DNA from: Paraneptunicella aestuarii
Lineage (GTDB): Bacteria > Pseudomonadota > Gammaproteobacteria > Enterobacterales > Alteromonadaceae
Assembly (NCBI RefSeq): GCF_019900845.1
Contig: NZ_CP074570.1
Span: 2,232,001 to 2,296,000, forward strand
Direction of reading: 5' to 3'
Length of the DNA: 64,000 nt
Shown here: in pieces, positions 30,225 to 40,500 of the stretch
Layout: each line of letters starts with the position of its first letter
How positions within the stretch are numbered: position 1 is the first letter of the stretch
The notes under the pieces: model-generated
What the model saw: the letters and a program-made list of their open reading frames with translations, nothing else
Told to the model about the DNA's origin: nothing
Databases searched by the model: none
Made by a program: the position numbers and the translations under genes

Positions 30225-31220
30225 ATGAGTGCCTTGGAACAAGCATGGTACAAATCATCCTGGTGGGTATGGTTGTTATGGCCTTTTACTCTGTTGTTTG
30301 GCGCTCTTTCTGCCATTCGGCGTTACCTGTTTAAGCGCGGTATTTTTTCATCAACTGCTATTTCTGCTCCAGTTATTGTGGTGGGCAATATCAGTGTTGG
30401 CGGTAATGGCAAAACGCCTTTGGTGATTGCCTTATGTCGTTGGTTGAGTGAACAGGGGGTTAAACCCGGAGTCGTCAGCCGAGGTTATGGCGGCAAACTG
30501 TCAACATCTCAGTTTCCTTTTGAGTTGAATCGTCCTGCAAATCCTTCACTCGTAGGGGATGAACCTGCATTTATTTCAGAACGATTATCTTGTCCGATAG
30601 TCATCGATCCGATAAGAGCAAGGGGAGCGGCTTATCTTGTAGAACAGTGCCAATGTGATGTAGTGATCTGTGATGACGGTTTGCAACATTACGCGCTGCA
30701 ACGAGATATTGAAATTGCCGTAGTAGATGGCGTAAGGCGTCATGGTAATGGTTTTCTTTTGCCGATGGGACCACTAAGAGAAGGTTTGTGGCGATTGGAG
30801 ACTGTTGATTTTGTGGTGGTGAATGGTGGTGAAACGTCAGGAAATGAAGTGCCAATGGCATTGGTTCCCGGTGAACTCACCAACCTGTGTGAGCCTAAGC
30901 AAACAATGCCTTTAAGCCAAATAAAAAGTGGTGTTATTGCCGCTGCGGGTATTGGTAATCCTCAGCGCTTTTTTGATTTGTTACAGCAACATCAAATACA
31001 AGTAGAAGTGCCTATGGCCTTCCCGGATCATTACCAATATCAAGAGGGCGATTTACCGGCCGGAAAAACGCCCGTATTGATGACGGAAAAAGACGCGGTA
31101 AAATGTGCCGAATTTGCACAGCCTAATTGGTGGTACTTGCCCGTAGAAGCGCAATTGCCAAGCTCTTTTTTGCAAAAATTAAAAGAAAAGTTACAGCACT
31201 CAAATACAGGTTCTTGCTGA
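30225..31220 (+). CDS. lpxK: Tetraacyldisaccharide 4'-kinase LpxK
   Basis: A 331-residue enzyme. After an N-terminal membrane-associated helix (about 15-30), the P-loop is NISVGGNGKTPLV near residues 52-64. GVVSRGYGGK and ICDDGLQHYALQRDIEI, LpxK hallmarks, follow. It phosphorylates the 4' position of the lipid A disaccharide on the cytosolic face of the inner membrane. ATG 30225 was chosen over the TTG two codons before, using AAGG upstream. It is coupled to msbA. kdsB, usual nearby in relatives, is absent from this spot. Confidence 0.96.
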   Translation: MSALEQAWYKSSWWVWLLWPFTLLFGALSAIRRYLFKRGIFSSTAISAPVIVVGNISVGGNGKTPLVIALCRWLSEQGVKPGVVSRGYGGKLSTSQFPFELNRPANPSLVGDEPAFISERLSCPIVIDPIRARGAAYLVEQCQCDVVICDDGLQHYALQRDIEIAVVDGVRRHGNGFLLPMGPLREGLWRLETVDFVVVNGGETSGNEVPMALVPGELTNLCEPKQTMPLSQIKSGVIAAAGIGNPQRFFDLLQQHQIQVEVPMAFPDHYQYQEGDLPAGKTPVLMTEKDAVKCAEFAQPNWWYLPVEAQLPSSFLQKLKEKLQHSNTGSC

Positions 31221-31268
31221 TAGCCAAGCGAGCGTAAGTAGCGAGTCAAAACATTAACCGGGGAAATT

Positions 31269-31466
31269 ATGTCCTTTGATAAGAAATTACTAGAAGTTAT
31301 TGCGTGTCCTGTCTGCAAGGGAAAATTGATATATCTTCCAGAGCAACACGAATTAGTGTGTGCCTTTGATCGTTTGGCATACCCCATTCGTGAAAACATT
31401 CCCGTTATGATTGAGTCAGAAGCTCGCGAAATGACGAGCACAGAAGTTGAAGAGTTGAAAAAATAG
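31269..31466 (+). CDS. Trm112 family protein (YcaR-like)
   Basis: A 65-residue protein. The N-terminus [20 protein letters not shown] and the end [12 protein letters not shown] match the UPF0434/Trm112 family. Only one CxxC pair is present (Cys14 and Cys17), which is normal for bacterial members. Eukaryotic Trm112 activates methyltransferases; the bacterial role is not established. It lies 48 bp after lpxK in the order comEC-msbA-lpxK-trm112. Confidence 0.92.
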   Translation: MSFDKKLLEVIACPVCKGKLIYLPEQHELVCAFDRLAYPIRENIPVMIESEAREMTSTEVEELKK

Positions 31467-31523
31467 TCAACAATTCAGTGAGTCCATTCGGCAGCAACAT
31501 CTACAACATGTAAAGGATATAAT

Positions 31524-32186
31524 ATGGCTAACGTTGTCATCACTGGTGCTAATAGAGGCATCGGCTTAGCTTTGACTAAGCATTATCTGAGCCGTGGTGA
31601 TCAGGTTTGGGCATTATGCCGTAGTGCGAGCGACGAGCTTAAGGATACCCAAGCCAATATTGTTGAAGGCGTGGATGTTCAGGATTTTAACTCTTTGCCT
31701 AAAGCGTTAGCTCCTTTATCACAGATTAATATTGATATTTTGATTAATAACGCCGGGATTTTCCGAAATGAATCTTTGGGTGATATCAATGTTGATAGCA
31801 TTGAACAGCAATTTAAAGTGAATGCACTCGCGCCATTGGTGATTACTGATCTTCTGGTGAACAATATGAATTCTGGAAGCAAACTGGCGCTGATCACCAG
31901 CCGAATGGGCTCTATTTCTGATAATGGTTCAGGAGCTTATTACGGATACCGTATGTCCAAAGCTGCACTTAATGCTGCGGGTATGTCATTAACTCAGGAT
32001 CTGCGCTCTAAAGAAATTGCTGTGGCTATTTTGCATCCTGGATTTGTTCAAACAGAAATGGTGAATTTTAACGGTGATATCAGTGCTGATGATTCAGCGG
32101 CTAATTTGGTTAAGCGTATTGACGCGTTAACCATGCAAAACAGCGGTACATTCTGGCATAGCAATGGTCAGGAACTGCCTTGGTAA
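31524..32186 (+). CDS. Short-chain dehydrogenase/reductase (SDR) family oxidoreductase
   Basis: A 220-residue SDR. The dinucleotide motif is GANRGIG near residues 8-14, then NNAG near 75. The catalytic Ser is in SRMGS and the Tyr-Lys pair is in YRMSK (about 153-157). The length and the LHPGFVQTEM segment resemble the C-factor (CsgA-like) SDR subgroup. The substrate is unknown. It is separated by about 57 bp from the Trm112 gene and may share its transcript. A strong terminator follows the stop. Confidence 0.9.
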   Translation: MANVVITGANRGIGLALTKHYLSRGDQVWALCRSASDELKDTQANIVEGVDVQDFNSLPKALAPLSQINIDILINNAGIFRNESLGDINVDSIEQQFKVNALAPLVITDLLVNNMNSGSKLALITSRMGSISDNGSGAYYGYRMSKAALNAAGMSLTQDLRSKEIAVAILHPGFVQTEMVNFNGDISADDSAANLVKRIDALTMQNSGTFWHSNGQELPW

Positions 32187-32200
32187 ATATCGAATTTGAA

Positions 32201-32232
32201 ATAGAAAAGGCTGCTGATGCAGCCTTTTCTAT
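32201..32232. terminator. Bidirectional terminator between SDR and HMG-CoA reductase genes
   Basis: A perfect 14-bp stem: ATAGAAAAGGCTGC (32201-32214) pairs with GCAGCCTTTTCTAT (32219-32232) around a TGAT loop. The two genes converge here. Confidence 0.9.
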
Positions 32233-32250
32233 AATGTGTTTGAGTTATTA

Positions 32251-33423
32251 TTAACCGCGGTTACGACCATATTTGTCATGGCTGGAAACCCAGTCACCCG
32301 CAATAACAGCACATCCCAGTGAAATATCACCAGCCAGCACGGTTGCGGCAACAATTTCAGCCAGCTTATTCGCTTTGTCTTTGCCCACACAGCCCAGCAT
32401 ATTAAGGCATTCGCGTTGTGTTGGAAGGGCAGTACCGCCACCAAAGGTTGCCACGATCAAGGAAGGCAGGGTGACAGCCAAATACAAATCACCATTGTCT
32501 AATAATTCGTGAGAGAACAAACCTGCGTGGGATTCAACCACGTTCGCTTCGTCTTGTCCGGTTGCAATAAATAATGATGCAATACCATTGGCTGCGTGAG
32601 GGCCGTTATAAGCAGCACCAGCCATTAAGGCACCTGTGTTTGCCAATACCGTTGCTTTGGCTAACATTTTAGTATCAACACCCATGACAGCTTTCAGGAT
32701 CTCTTTCTTGATCACAATTTCTGCGATGACGCGTTTTCCGCGAGAGTGCAGCATATTCAAGTGAGAATGCTTTTTGTCGGTATCCATGTTGCCTGATAGC
32801 AGGTAGTTGGCACCGCCCGGGTAGTTGTGTTTAATCCACTCACAGGCAGCAAGTGTTGCTTTACCGACCATGTTCTGCCCAGCTGCATCGCCTGTTGTAT
32901 AGTTGAAACGCAGGTAACGCGAACGTGCCACAGACCACTGATGGATATGTTTCAATTTACCTATGCTGGTTGTGGTTTCTGCAGCGGCTTTAATAGCTTC
33001 AAAGTTGTCTTTGACCCATTGACCAAAGTCTCTGGCTTCCCGTGCATTTTCAAATAAAAAGGCCGGGGCTCGTTGCATGAATTGTTCAACAACAGTTGTG
33101 GTTACGCCACCACATTCTGTAATAACGCGCATACCGCGACTATAACTGGCGACCAGGGTTCCTTCAGTTGTTGCAAGAGGTACATAGAAATCGCCTTGTG
33201 CATGTTCGCCATTGATGCGCACAGGCCCAGCGATACCGACAGGCATTTGTACTATGCCGATAAAGTTTTCTACATTCCCCGGTAATACACTCTCATCAAT
33301 AGTGTATTCGCCTGTATATTTGAGTTCTTCACCCGTTTTTTCTTTGATAAATTCCCGGCGTTTTTTAGCCATTTCTTTGGAATAGTCGTTTTCTTTGCTT
33401 CTGGGAATGCGAGTGTCAGTCAT
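32251..33423 (-). CDS. Hydroxymethylglutaryl-CoA reductase, class I-like
   Basis: A 390-residue enzyme that reduces HMG-CoA to mevalonate with NAD(P)H. Every catalytic residue expected for class I is visible: Glu87 in PLATTEGTLVAS, Lys217 in DTDKKHSHLN, Asp291 in ATGQDEANVVES, and His382 in SSHDKYGRNRG. The dimerisation segment ENFIGIVQMPVGIAGP (about 52-67) is also class I-like. The membrane region of eukaryotic enzymes is lacking. Most gammaproteobacteria use the MEP route; a lone class I HMGR is known in Vibrio and some relatives and is thought to be horizontally acquired. No other mevalonate gene is in the window. A ribosome site (AAAAGG) precedes the ATG. Confidence 0.93.
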   Translation of the reverse strand: MTDTRIPRSKENDYSKEMAKKRREFIKEKTGEELKYTGEYTIDESVLPGNVENFIGIVQMPVGIAGPVRINGEHAQGDFYVPLATTEGTLVASYSRGMRVITECGGVTTTVVEQFMQRAPAFLFENAREARDFGQWVKDNFEAIKAAAETTTSIGKLKHIHQWSVARSRYLRFNYTTGDAAGQNMVGKATLAACEWIKHNYPGGANYLLSGNMDTDKKHSHLNMLHSRGKRVIAEIVIKKEILKAVMGVDTKMLAKATVLANTGALMAGAAYNGPHAANGIASLFIATGQDEANVVESHAGLFSHELLDNGDLYLAVTLPSLIVATFGGGTALPTQRECLNMLGCVGKDKANKLAEIVAATVLAGDISLGCAVIAGDWVSSHDKYGRNRG

Positions 33424-33875
33424 ACCATGTACCTTTTTATTGGTCTTTAAACAATAGTGAACAGGAGCCTGTCCCGAGGTAAGTATAACGACCGAAAAGT
33501 CAATATGACAAAGCTTTACTTAAGATTTCAGTAAAAAATTCAACTTTTAGCGCAAATATTAGCAATTATTTTTATATTGAGTTTTTACCTAATTATGGTT
33601 GCCGAGCTAATCGCTTCTACTTTGGTTAATAATGCTTAGTTGCTGAAAATAGGCATATTTATTAAAGGCCGGATGAATGCCCCGGGTAATTTATCGTTTA
33701 AGTTAAAGTATTTAATTCCATATCTATAGTAGGGTTATGGCTATTGGTGCATACCCTGGTCTTGAATTGCTTGATGGGATTAAGGAATATGTAGGAACCA
33801 AGAGCGCATTTGTATGCCTAAGTTGAATACGCACTCGTGTCCTTTAAAAATATTCCTGAGCTGTGGAGGAATAAA
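33424..33875. other. 452-bp intergenic region with divergent promoters
   Basis: This region separates the HMGR gene (minus) from the large regulator-like gene (plus). I found no hairpin, repeat or RNA gene. The one strong signal is GGAGG at 33864-33868, which fixes the start of the plus-strand gene at 33876. Confidence 0.5.
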
Positions 33876-36065
33876 ATGTTAGGTGAAGCTGCCAGCGGTT
33901 CTTTAAGTTGCGATTCGGAAAGTGTTTTAGAGTTTTATGATGCTCTATCATTTCCAGTGGTCTTGCTCGATTTTCTGGAAAGTAAATATCGTAGTGCTGA
34001 GATTGATATTCTTCAGAATGATAACTTTTTCAGCAAAGATTCTGTCCAGGAACATGTAGAGCGTTTTATTAATGATCCGGGAAAAAAATGCCTGGTAATC
34101 GTACAATCCGATACAGGGAGTAGTATTGAAGTTGTTATTGAAACCAGCAATCATTTTCCTTTAATTTACTCACAGGGCACGATTAAGCAGACGAATAAAG
34201 CTGGGCTTAGTCAATTCAGCCGCATCAAAATTCTGCAAAAAGGTTGCTTCGGGCTGATTGATAGTCAATCTGTTAGTGTCTATTGCCAACCCATGATTGT
34301 GACTGATTCGGGAAGAATTAGTGGTTTTAATATTAATTTATCTTCCTTTTTTCCCGAGATCGGCTTTCAGTCGATAAAGCATGTAGCGGGCGAGCAGCAG
34401 TCATTATTAGTGTCTGATGAGACTTACTTTGAATCTGTTGCTGCTATTCTGGAGACGGTAGCGCCTATCTGTAAAATTCATTCCGATATCGTTCTCAATT
34501 TCCATATTGCCAGCTTTGTAGAGTTGTCATTTCTAAACAAGCTTCGCGAGGTTCTGATTCAATCCGGGATTGTAAATAACATGGTTTGCCTTTCTTTCGC
34601 GACAGATTGTTTATGCTGTGATGATAAGCAGTTTAATCTATTACTGACGTATGGTAACAATCTGGGATTTTCCATTATTTTTGATGGTAAGAATGACCAT
34701 TTGCTGGCTTTGGATAGCCTGTCTGAGATTGATGCTGGTTATGTCTGCAAGGAAGTGTATTCCATTCAGGAATTAAATGAACACGCAGGAGAAATTGATA
34801 GTGAAGTGTGGCAAACATTACAAAAAATTAATGCATCGATCTTGCGTTATGGTCAGTTTCAGGAAGATATAAGGACTCTTGAGAATATTAAAATTAAAGA
34901 CGATGTACTGACTTTTGCACTATATCAGCCTTTGGATTTACTACAGTTGACTGAATTTTCTGCTGAGTATGTTTATATTGGACAGTCAACTCGAGTGCTG
35001 ACACAAAAATTACAGTCACTACAGCCGCATATTTATTTTATTGGTAACGATAAATCTAACCATCTGGTGCATCAGTTAAAGCGAGACTTACCTGTTGTTC
35101 ATTGCTTTAAATCTACCGATGAGATTAATGAACATCTTTTTCTCGTTGACGTTATTATTGCTGATTCCGATATCGGCATCGCTGAGTTAAGGGCATTACT
35201 TGAGTGCTGTTCATCCGTGCGTGGCATCGTATTGGTGAATAGTGTAGATGTACTCAGTAAAAGTCATCAATACGACCCATATTTAATGGATAGTTTTGAT
35301 GCGAATGGTGAATATCGGTTATTTCTACCCAAATTAATTCGTAAAATTGAACGTAACAGGGAACTGGCAAACAGTAACAAAATTGCTCAAGAAAGTATGA
35401 AGCAAGCTTATCAGTACGGCTCGATAATTGAGTTTTGCAAACAGATTTTTCAGCTGGAAAGTGCCGATGAGTTACTGGTAAAAACCACTCAATTTTTTGA
35501 ACAACATTTTAAACTTAAATGTGCAGCCATGTTGGCGGGGTATGATCAACAGCACTATCACTATTCAGGTCAGAAAGAGTGTCCTGAAACGGTAGTCAAA
35601 GTGCTTAATCTGGTTCGTGGGCGAGAGCGTGTCTATCATTATCAAAGTAACCGTTTGGTGTTTAACGATTCATCTGTCAGTATTTTGGTATTGAATGCGC
35701 CTAAAGATGAATATGAATTAGGGCAAATAAAAGATTTAGGTGCGGTTGTTGTTACCATTGTTGCTGAAAAGTGGCGAGAGTGCATTGAAAAACAGGCATT
35801 GCGCAACGTATCTTCCGGACTACATGGTTTGTCTCATGATATTCAAAGCTTTACCCGTTTATTAATGTCAAAGCGAAATGAGGCGCTTAAAAGTTTTACT
35901 CGTTCAATTCACGATAGCTTTCATTTGATGGATTTTACTGTGGATCAGGAAGAGTTTTTGATTGAGTTGGCTGGCAAGATGATTAAATCACTCAACTTTA
36001 AAGATGAGTTAGAAGAGATCCGTACATCAGTGAGAGATGTTCAGTCATATACCAGAGCATGCTGA
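33876..36065 (+). CDS. Large cytosolic regulator-like protein with degenerate EAL-, receiver- and GAF-like regions
   Basis: A 729-residue protein with no signal or membrane helix. Residues about 130-330 look like a decayed EAL domain: the entry strand YCQPMIVTDSGRISGFN is followed by INL where the catalytic E-A-L should be, and the DDFGTG loop appears as FDGKND near 268. A receiver-like stretch (about 345-490) has VIIADSD near 425. A GAF-like stretch spans about 515-640. The tail contains LSHDIQSFTRLL, reminiscent of a kinase H-box, but no ATPase domain follows. It is therefore more likely a binding or scaffold protein than an enzyme. The start was set at ATG 33876 because GGAGG lies seven bases before it. 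It precedes the fibre genes by about 120 bp and may regulate them. Confidence 0.6.
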   Translation: MLGEAASGSLSCDSESVLEFYDALSFPVVLLDFLESKYRSAEIDILQNDNFFSKDSVQEHVERFINDPGKKCLVIVQSDTGSSIEVVIETSNHFPLIYSQGTIKQTNKAGLSQFSRIKILQKGCFGLIDSQSVSVYCQPMIVTDSGRISGFNINLSSFFPEIGFQSIKHVAGEQQSLLVSDETYFESVAAILETVAPICKIHSDIVLNFHIASFVELSFLNKLREVLIQSGIVNNMVCLSFATDCLCCDDKQFNLLLTYGNNLGFSIIFDGKNDHLLALDSLSEIDAGYVCKEVYSIQELNEHAGEIDSEVWQTLQKINASILRYGQFQEDIRTLENIKIKDDVLTFALYQPLDLLQLTEFSAEYVYIGQSTRVLTQKLQSLQPHIYFIGNDKSNHLVHQLKRDLPVVHCFKSTDEINEHLFLVDVIIADSDIGIAELRALLECCSSVRGIVLVNSVDVLSKSHQYDPYLMDSFDANGEYRLFLPKLIRKIERNRELANSNKIAQESMKQAYQYGSIIEFCKQIFQLESADELLVKTTQFFEQHFKLKCAAMLAGYDQQHYHYSGQKECPETVVKVLNLVRGRERVYHYQSNRLVFNDSSVSILVLNAPKDEYELGQIKDLGAVVVTIVAEKWRECIEKQALRNVSSGLHGLSHDIQSFTRLLMSKRNEALKSFTRSIHDSFHLMDFTVDQEEFLIELAGKMIKSLNFKDELEEIRTSVRDVQSYTRAC

Positions 36066-36185
36066 AAGACAGTTGAGTCTGGTGAATTAAATTACGAGTG
36101 ATCTTTTGCTAAAGTTTCAACAACTAATGCCGATAAACGGTGCATAAAACTGTATAAAATACTGTGTTAATAAAGGGTGTCTCAC

Positions 36186-36725
36186 ATGGTTAAGGCTAAA
36201 CAATTAAAGGTGTTATCTGCAGTGTCCCTACTTCTGGCTGCCACTTCGATACAAGCCGATGTTACAACCGGAAATGTTAATGTTACCGCTTTCGCAGCAT
36301 TAAATTTCGTTGAAGATTTGGCGGTTAATTTTGGTCAAATCTCACCCACAGCGGGTTCTACATGTGTTATGGATAATGCCGGCTCAGTAACCGGGCCTTG
36401 CACTAATGTGGGCGCTGTTCAGACTACCGGTCAGATTACGGTTTCCGGTTTGGCTGCTGCTTCCAATGTGCTTATTACCATTACTGGTGATAATGATAAT
36501 AACAACGTTGATTTCCTTGCCTCTGCCAGTATTGAAATGAACTCTGGTAGTGCAGGTGCGGAAGCCACCTTGTCTGATGGTATTCAATCTGCGCCTTTAG
36601 CAACTACGGCGGGTGCTGCTGAGAACATTGTAGCTACTGTATATGGCACGCTTGATGTGGCGACCGCACTAACCGGTGGTTCCAACTATTCGACAACTTA
36701 TACATTAGCTGTGACTTATCAATAA
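36186..36725 (+). CDS. DUF4402 pilin-like secreted subunit
   Basis: A 179-residue exported protein. The signal peptide ends at SIQA (about residue 24). The mature part is Ala/Thr/Gly/Asn-rich and beta-stranded, with two cysteines about twelve residues apart (STCVMDN and GPCTNVG) that could form a disulfide. The end YTLAVTYQ is the final strand typical of DUF4402 proteins, which have pilin-like folds and occur beside PapD-type chaperones. It is probably the major fibre subunit. GTG 36177 is in frame, but ATG 36186 fits the GGG ribosome site better. The chaperone gene follows 60 bp later. Confidence 0.8.
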   Translation: MVKAKQLKVLSAVSLLLAATSIQADVTTGNVNVTAFAALNFVEDLAVNFGQISPTAGSTCVMDNAGSVTGPCTNVGAVQTTGQITVSGLAAASNVLITITGDNDNNNVDFLASASIEMNSGSAGAEATLSDGIQSAPLATTAGAAENIVATVYGTLDVATALTGGSNYSTTYTLAVTYQ

Positions 36726-36785
36726 GATAGGCTTTCATTGATAAAAATGGTAGTCTGGGCAAAAAATTAGAAACCCGATTTGATT

Positions 36786-37535
36786 ATGCTTAGACTTCCA
36801 TATTTTGCTTTTCTACTGCTACTGATATCTTCAAGCGTACAGGCTCATTTCTCGATCGATAAATCTCGATTGTATTTTGATCGTGATAATCGGTTTCAAA
36901 CACTGACTATCAGGAATAACTCTGACGAGCCAATTGTTTACAGCGTTAAGATTAACCATGTCGATATGACGGAAGATGGGCGTATTCTGCCTGTTGCCGA
37001 TGAAGGCAAGGTGGAAAAATCAGCGCGTTCCTTGGTTCGTTACTCGCCTCGCAGTGGTTCTATACTTCCGGGCGGTTCTCAAATTCTTCGTTTCACTATT
37101 AAAAAACCTCCTGGTTTGGAAAACGGAGAATATCGTAGCCAACTTCGTATTGAGGGAGCCTTGCAGAACGATCCTCAAATGATGGCTGCCAAAATAGTCT
37201 ACAACCTGCCGATTATTGTGCGTCATGGGCAAACCAGTGCCAAAGCCAGTATGGATAGCTTCAAGATTGTAAAAAATCAGAAAGGGGAAGATGAATTACA
37301 TCTTATGTTGAAGCGCTCTGGTAATCGCTCTACCTTTGGCGCATTCACCGTGATTAATGGTGAAGGTGATATCATTGGACAGACGAAAGGCGTTTCAGTT
37401 TATGAACCACTAGAGAAACGCTTGGTTAAGGTTCCATTAAACGGAAAGGCTATCGGTGAAATTACCGTTAATTATGAAGAATTGGTTGATTACGGCGGCG
37501 ATATTAAGATGACCCGCAAATTCTCAGCAAAATAA
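36786..37535 (+). CDS. Fimbrial periplasmic chaperone (PapD-like)
   Basis: A 249-residue protein with a signal peptide (about 1-20). The first Ig-like domain is clear: FSIDKSRLYFDRDNRFQTL, IRNNSDEPIVYSVKI, then SPRSGSILPGGSQILRFTIK and YRSQLRIEG, the usual G1-strand region. The second domain is more diverged. It should hold fibre subunits in the periplasm by donor-strand complementation and deliver them to the usher. ATG 36786 was chosen; the TTG two codons earlier is not supported. It lies between the subunit gene and the usher-like gene. Confidence 0.88.
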   Translation: MLRLPYFAFLLLLISSSVQAHFSIDKSRLYFDRDNRFQTLTIRNNSDEPIVYSVKINHVDMTEDGRILPVADEGKVEKSARSLVRYSPRSGSILPGGSQILRFTIKKPPGLENGEYRSQLRIEGALQNDPQMMAAKIVYNLPIIVRHGQTSAKASMDSFKIVKNQKGEDELHLMLKRSGNRSTFGAFTVINGEGDIIGQTKGVSVYEPLEKRLVKVPLNGKAIGEITVNYEELVDYGGDIKMTRKFSAK

Positions 37536-37558
37536 ATAACAAAATCCTTATTTAATAC

Positions 37559-40500
37559 ATGGTGCGTTTATTTAATGCAGCCCTGATAGGGCTGCTTTTA
37601 CTCATAGGTATGCGTGCCTCTTCCGTTTGGGCTGAAGAGAGCTGTTTGCCCATTCAATTAACCTATGCACCCGCTTCCGAAGAACAACTGCAAGTGAATG
37701 CAGTGAAAATTGGTAAGTATTTCATCTCTCATAGCGTAGATAGCTATTACATTGCTGGGCGGGTATTACTGCCGGTGAATCAGGTTTCCGACCTTATTGG
37801 CGTTACTGTTGAGTCGGATGGTGATGACCTGGTTTTAACCAGTAATACATTGGAATGCCGCTTAAATGTGTCTCTTTTGCCTGAGTTAACAAGTGAGCAA
37901 TTCACTCCTGCTGATGTTGAAAGCAAGCTATGGACTCGTGACCAGTTTGATACTTATCTGGATGTGAGCTTTCTTGAGGCGCTTTTCGACGGAGAAGCAG
38001 AAGTTAACTACTCTCAGATGTTGGTAAAGGTAAATACCAATGTTGATCAAAAACCCGTTAATGTTGCTCAAGCACAGGCCGCCACCCCTTTTTTCAGTAT
38101 TCAGCCGGAATATTTAATTGAAGATCAATACCATCTATCGACGTTTCCTTCGGTCGACCTTAATTTGTCCTATGGCTATGATAACGCCGCCTCTGAAAGC
38201 CGTTATGACGCGAAGCTCAATGCCTATTTCGACACCTTGTATCAAGGTACTGAATTACGTTTGAATCATAATGATGAGACGAATAATCAGAGATTAAAGT
38301 TTTTTCGAGATTTTCGTGTTGCAGATTCTTCCGCTTCTATTTCCCAGGTTGGTTATGAATTGGGAGACATATTCACAACCCAGGATAACTTGATTACAGG
38401 CACGAACATTGGTTCGGGTTTTCATCTGTACACAGGTAATAGAAACCAGTTTAATGCCTTTAACTCTATTAGCTTACAGGAGACCGTATCCCCGGGATGG
38501 CGTGGCGAACTGTATCGAAATGGGCAGTTTATTGCGGCGCAAACGGCTAACAATGAAAACCAGCTGGTGTTTAATAATGTGCCGGCTTTTTATGGTTACA
38601 ACCGTTACGAATTGAAGTTGTTTGGCCCTGATGGCCAACAAGAAATTCGAACGCAAACGTATCAGATGGGCAAAGACCAACTGGTTGAAAACAAGTTTGA
38701 TATTGAGTTCTACAGCATTAACCCCGGCAAGAACATTATTGATCAAGATAACGCAGCTACTATGCCTTATTCTCAGGCCAGTAAGTTGGGGATTTCTTAC
38801 GGTTTCTCTCAAGATCTGACTGCGGGTTTCTCTATTCAATCACTGGATAACAATACCACTGGCGATACCCAGAACTATTTGACCACCTCTTTATATAAAC
38901 AAGCGGGTGCTGGTGCTTTTAATCTGGAGTTAGGAACCGAAATGGGAGAGGGGTACGGGCTATTCGGTGGCTATAGTGGTTTTTGGTTAGATAAGTACAA
39001 TATCAGTCTGGATTTCCTGCATTTCGACAACTTTAGCAGCCAAATTCGTTCTGATGGCAGCAAGTTGGATTCTCAGGTTCGAGCCCGAATTTCTGGAAGT
39101 ACCGGTTTATGGGGCGGATTTGGCTGGAGTTCCTCTCTTACTCAGCAATTTAATCGCGATAGCAGTAACAACCTGAATGCCTTGCTCTCTGTTACCAAGT
39201 CTATTGGACATGGTGCTATTTCTGGTGCTTTTTCCTATAACCAGAGCGAAGGCATTGATCGCCTTTTTAACAGCCTGTATTGGGTGAATAATTTTAAACC
39301 TGTTTCATTATCTGTGGGATTGAACTGGTATCCTTTTGATAATTTCGACATTCAGAGCAGTAATATTGAAGCGCGTTGGGCTACCGATAGTCGTTTGTTT
39401 CAAATAACCCGGTTGACCTACCAGCCGTCCAGCACAGAGAAGTACAAGCTTAATCATCAGCTTAACTGGAGAACACGTCACTTTACTCTGACATCAGGTG
39501 TTACAGTAAATGAAGATGGCGATTGGGAAGTCAGTGCGGGGTTTGTTACTGCTATGGGTTATGACTACGTTAATCAGGTGCCCAGATTTTCACATAAGCG
39601 TTCTTCGAACTCTGGTAATTTGCACCTTCTGGCTTATCTGGACAAAGATCGCAATGGACGATTGTCTCGAGGCGACGAACCCTTGCCAGAAATTAAATTT
39701 GCTGGAAATAGTGACTGGCGTTACACCGAAACCAATACATATGGGCAGGCCATTTTGACGGGCGCAAGTGCGGCGGGAGAGCAGCATATTGCGGTAGATC
39801 TGGCTTCATTAAAAGACCCGTTTTTATACCCCATGTACGAAAAATTATCGGTGAAAAGTCATCCCGGTGGGCTAAATCGTATTTTACTTCCTGTTGTTTC
39901 TTTCAGTGACTTGGAAGGGAGTGTGTATTTGCAAGGGGAACTGGGAAGTCGGGGAGTCCTTGGTGTACCTGTTCAGTTAATGAAAAACGATGAAGTTATT
40001 GCTACGGTTTCTACTGAATCTGACGGTTATTACGCTTTTAGCAAGGTTGCCCCGGGGCAATACAGTTTGCAGGTTGATCCTCAGTATTTGCAGCAAAAGC
40101 ATTGGCATGTTCGTTCCTTACCTCAACCCATTAACGTGACAGAACAGGGCGACGTGGTGTGGCTTTCCGATATGATCCTTGGCGGCGGCGAAGGAAATGG
40201 AGATGAAAGCAAAGGGAACGGTTCGGTTAACTATGCTCATAAAGCTTCTATCACAGTAGATAGTAAACCGTTTTCAGATAATGAATACTTTGTGCAAATA
40301 GGTGTGTTTAAGAAAGCGCGATCAGCGGAAGTGATATTGTCGGCGTTACCCAAGCAAGTTGATGGGCGAGCATTTCCAACTCGTATATTCCGTAATAGTG
40401 ATACTGGTGTGAGTTATATCGTTGTGACCGGTTTCACAACAGAAAATCAGGCTATGGCGGCGTTACGCAAGATACGCCAAGTCCCCAGTTTGCATAAAGC

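Noticed and set aside
36148..36168. CTGTATAAAATACTGT upstream of the pilin gene as a LexA box
   Set aside because: The second half reads CTGT rather than ACAG, so the dyad is missing; it is a direct repeat that more likely overlaps a promoter -10.
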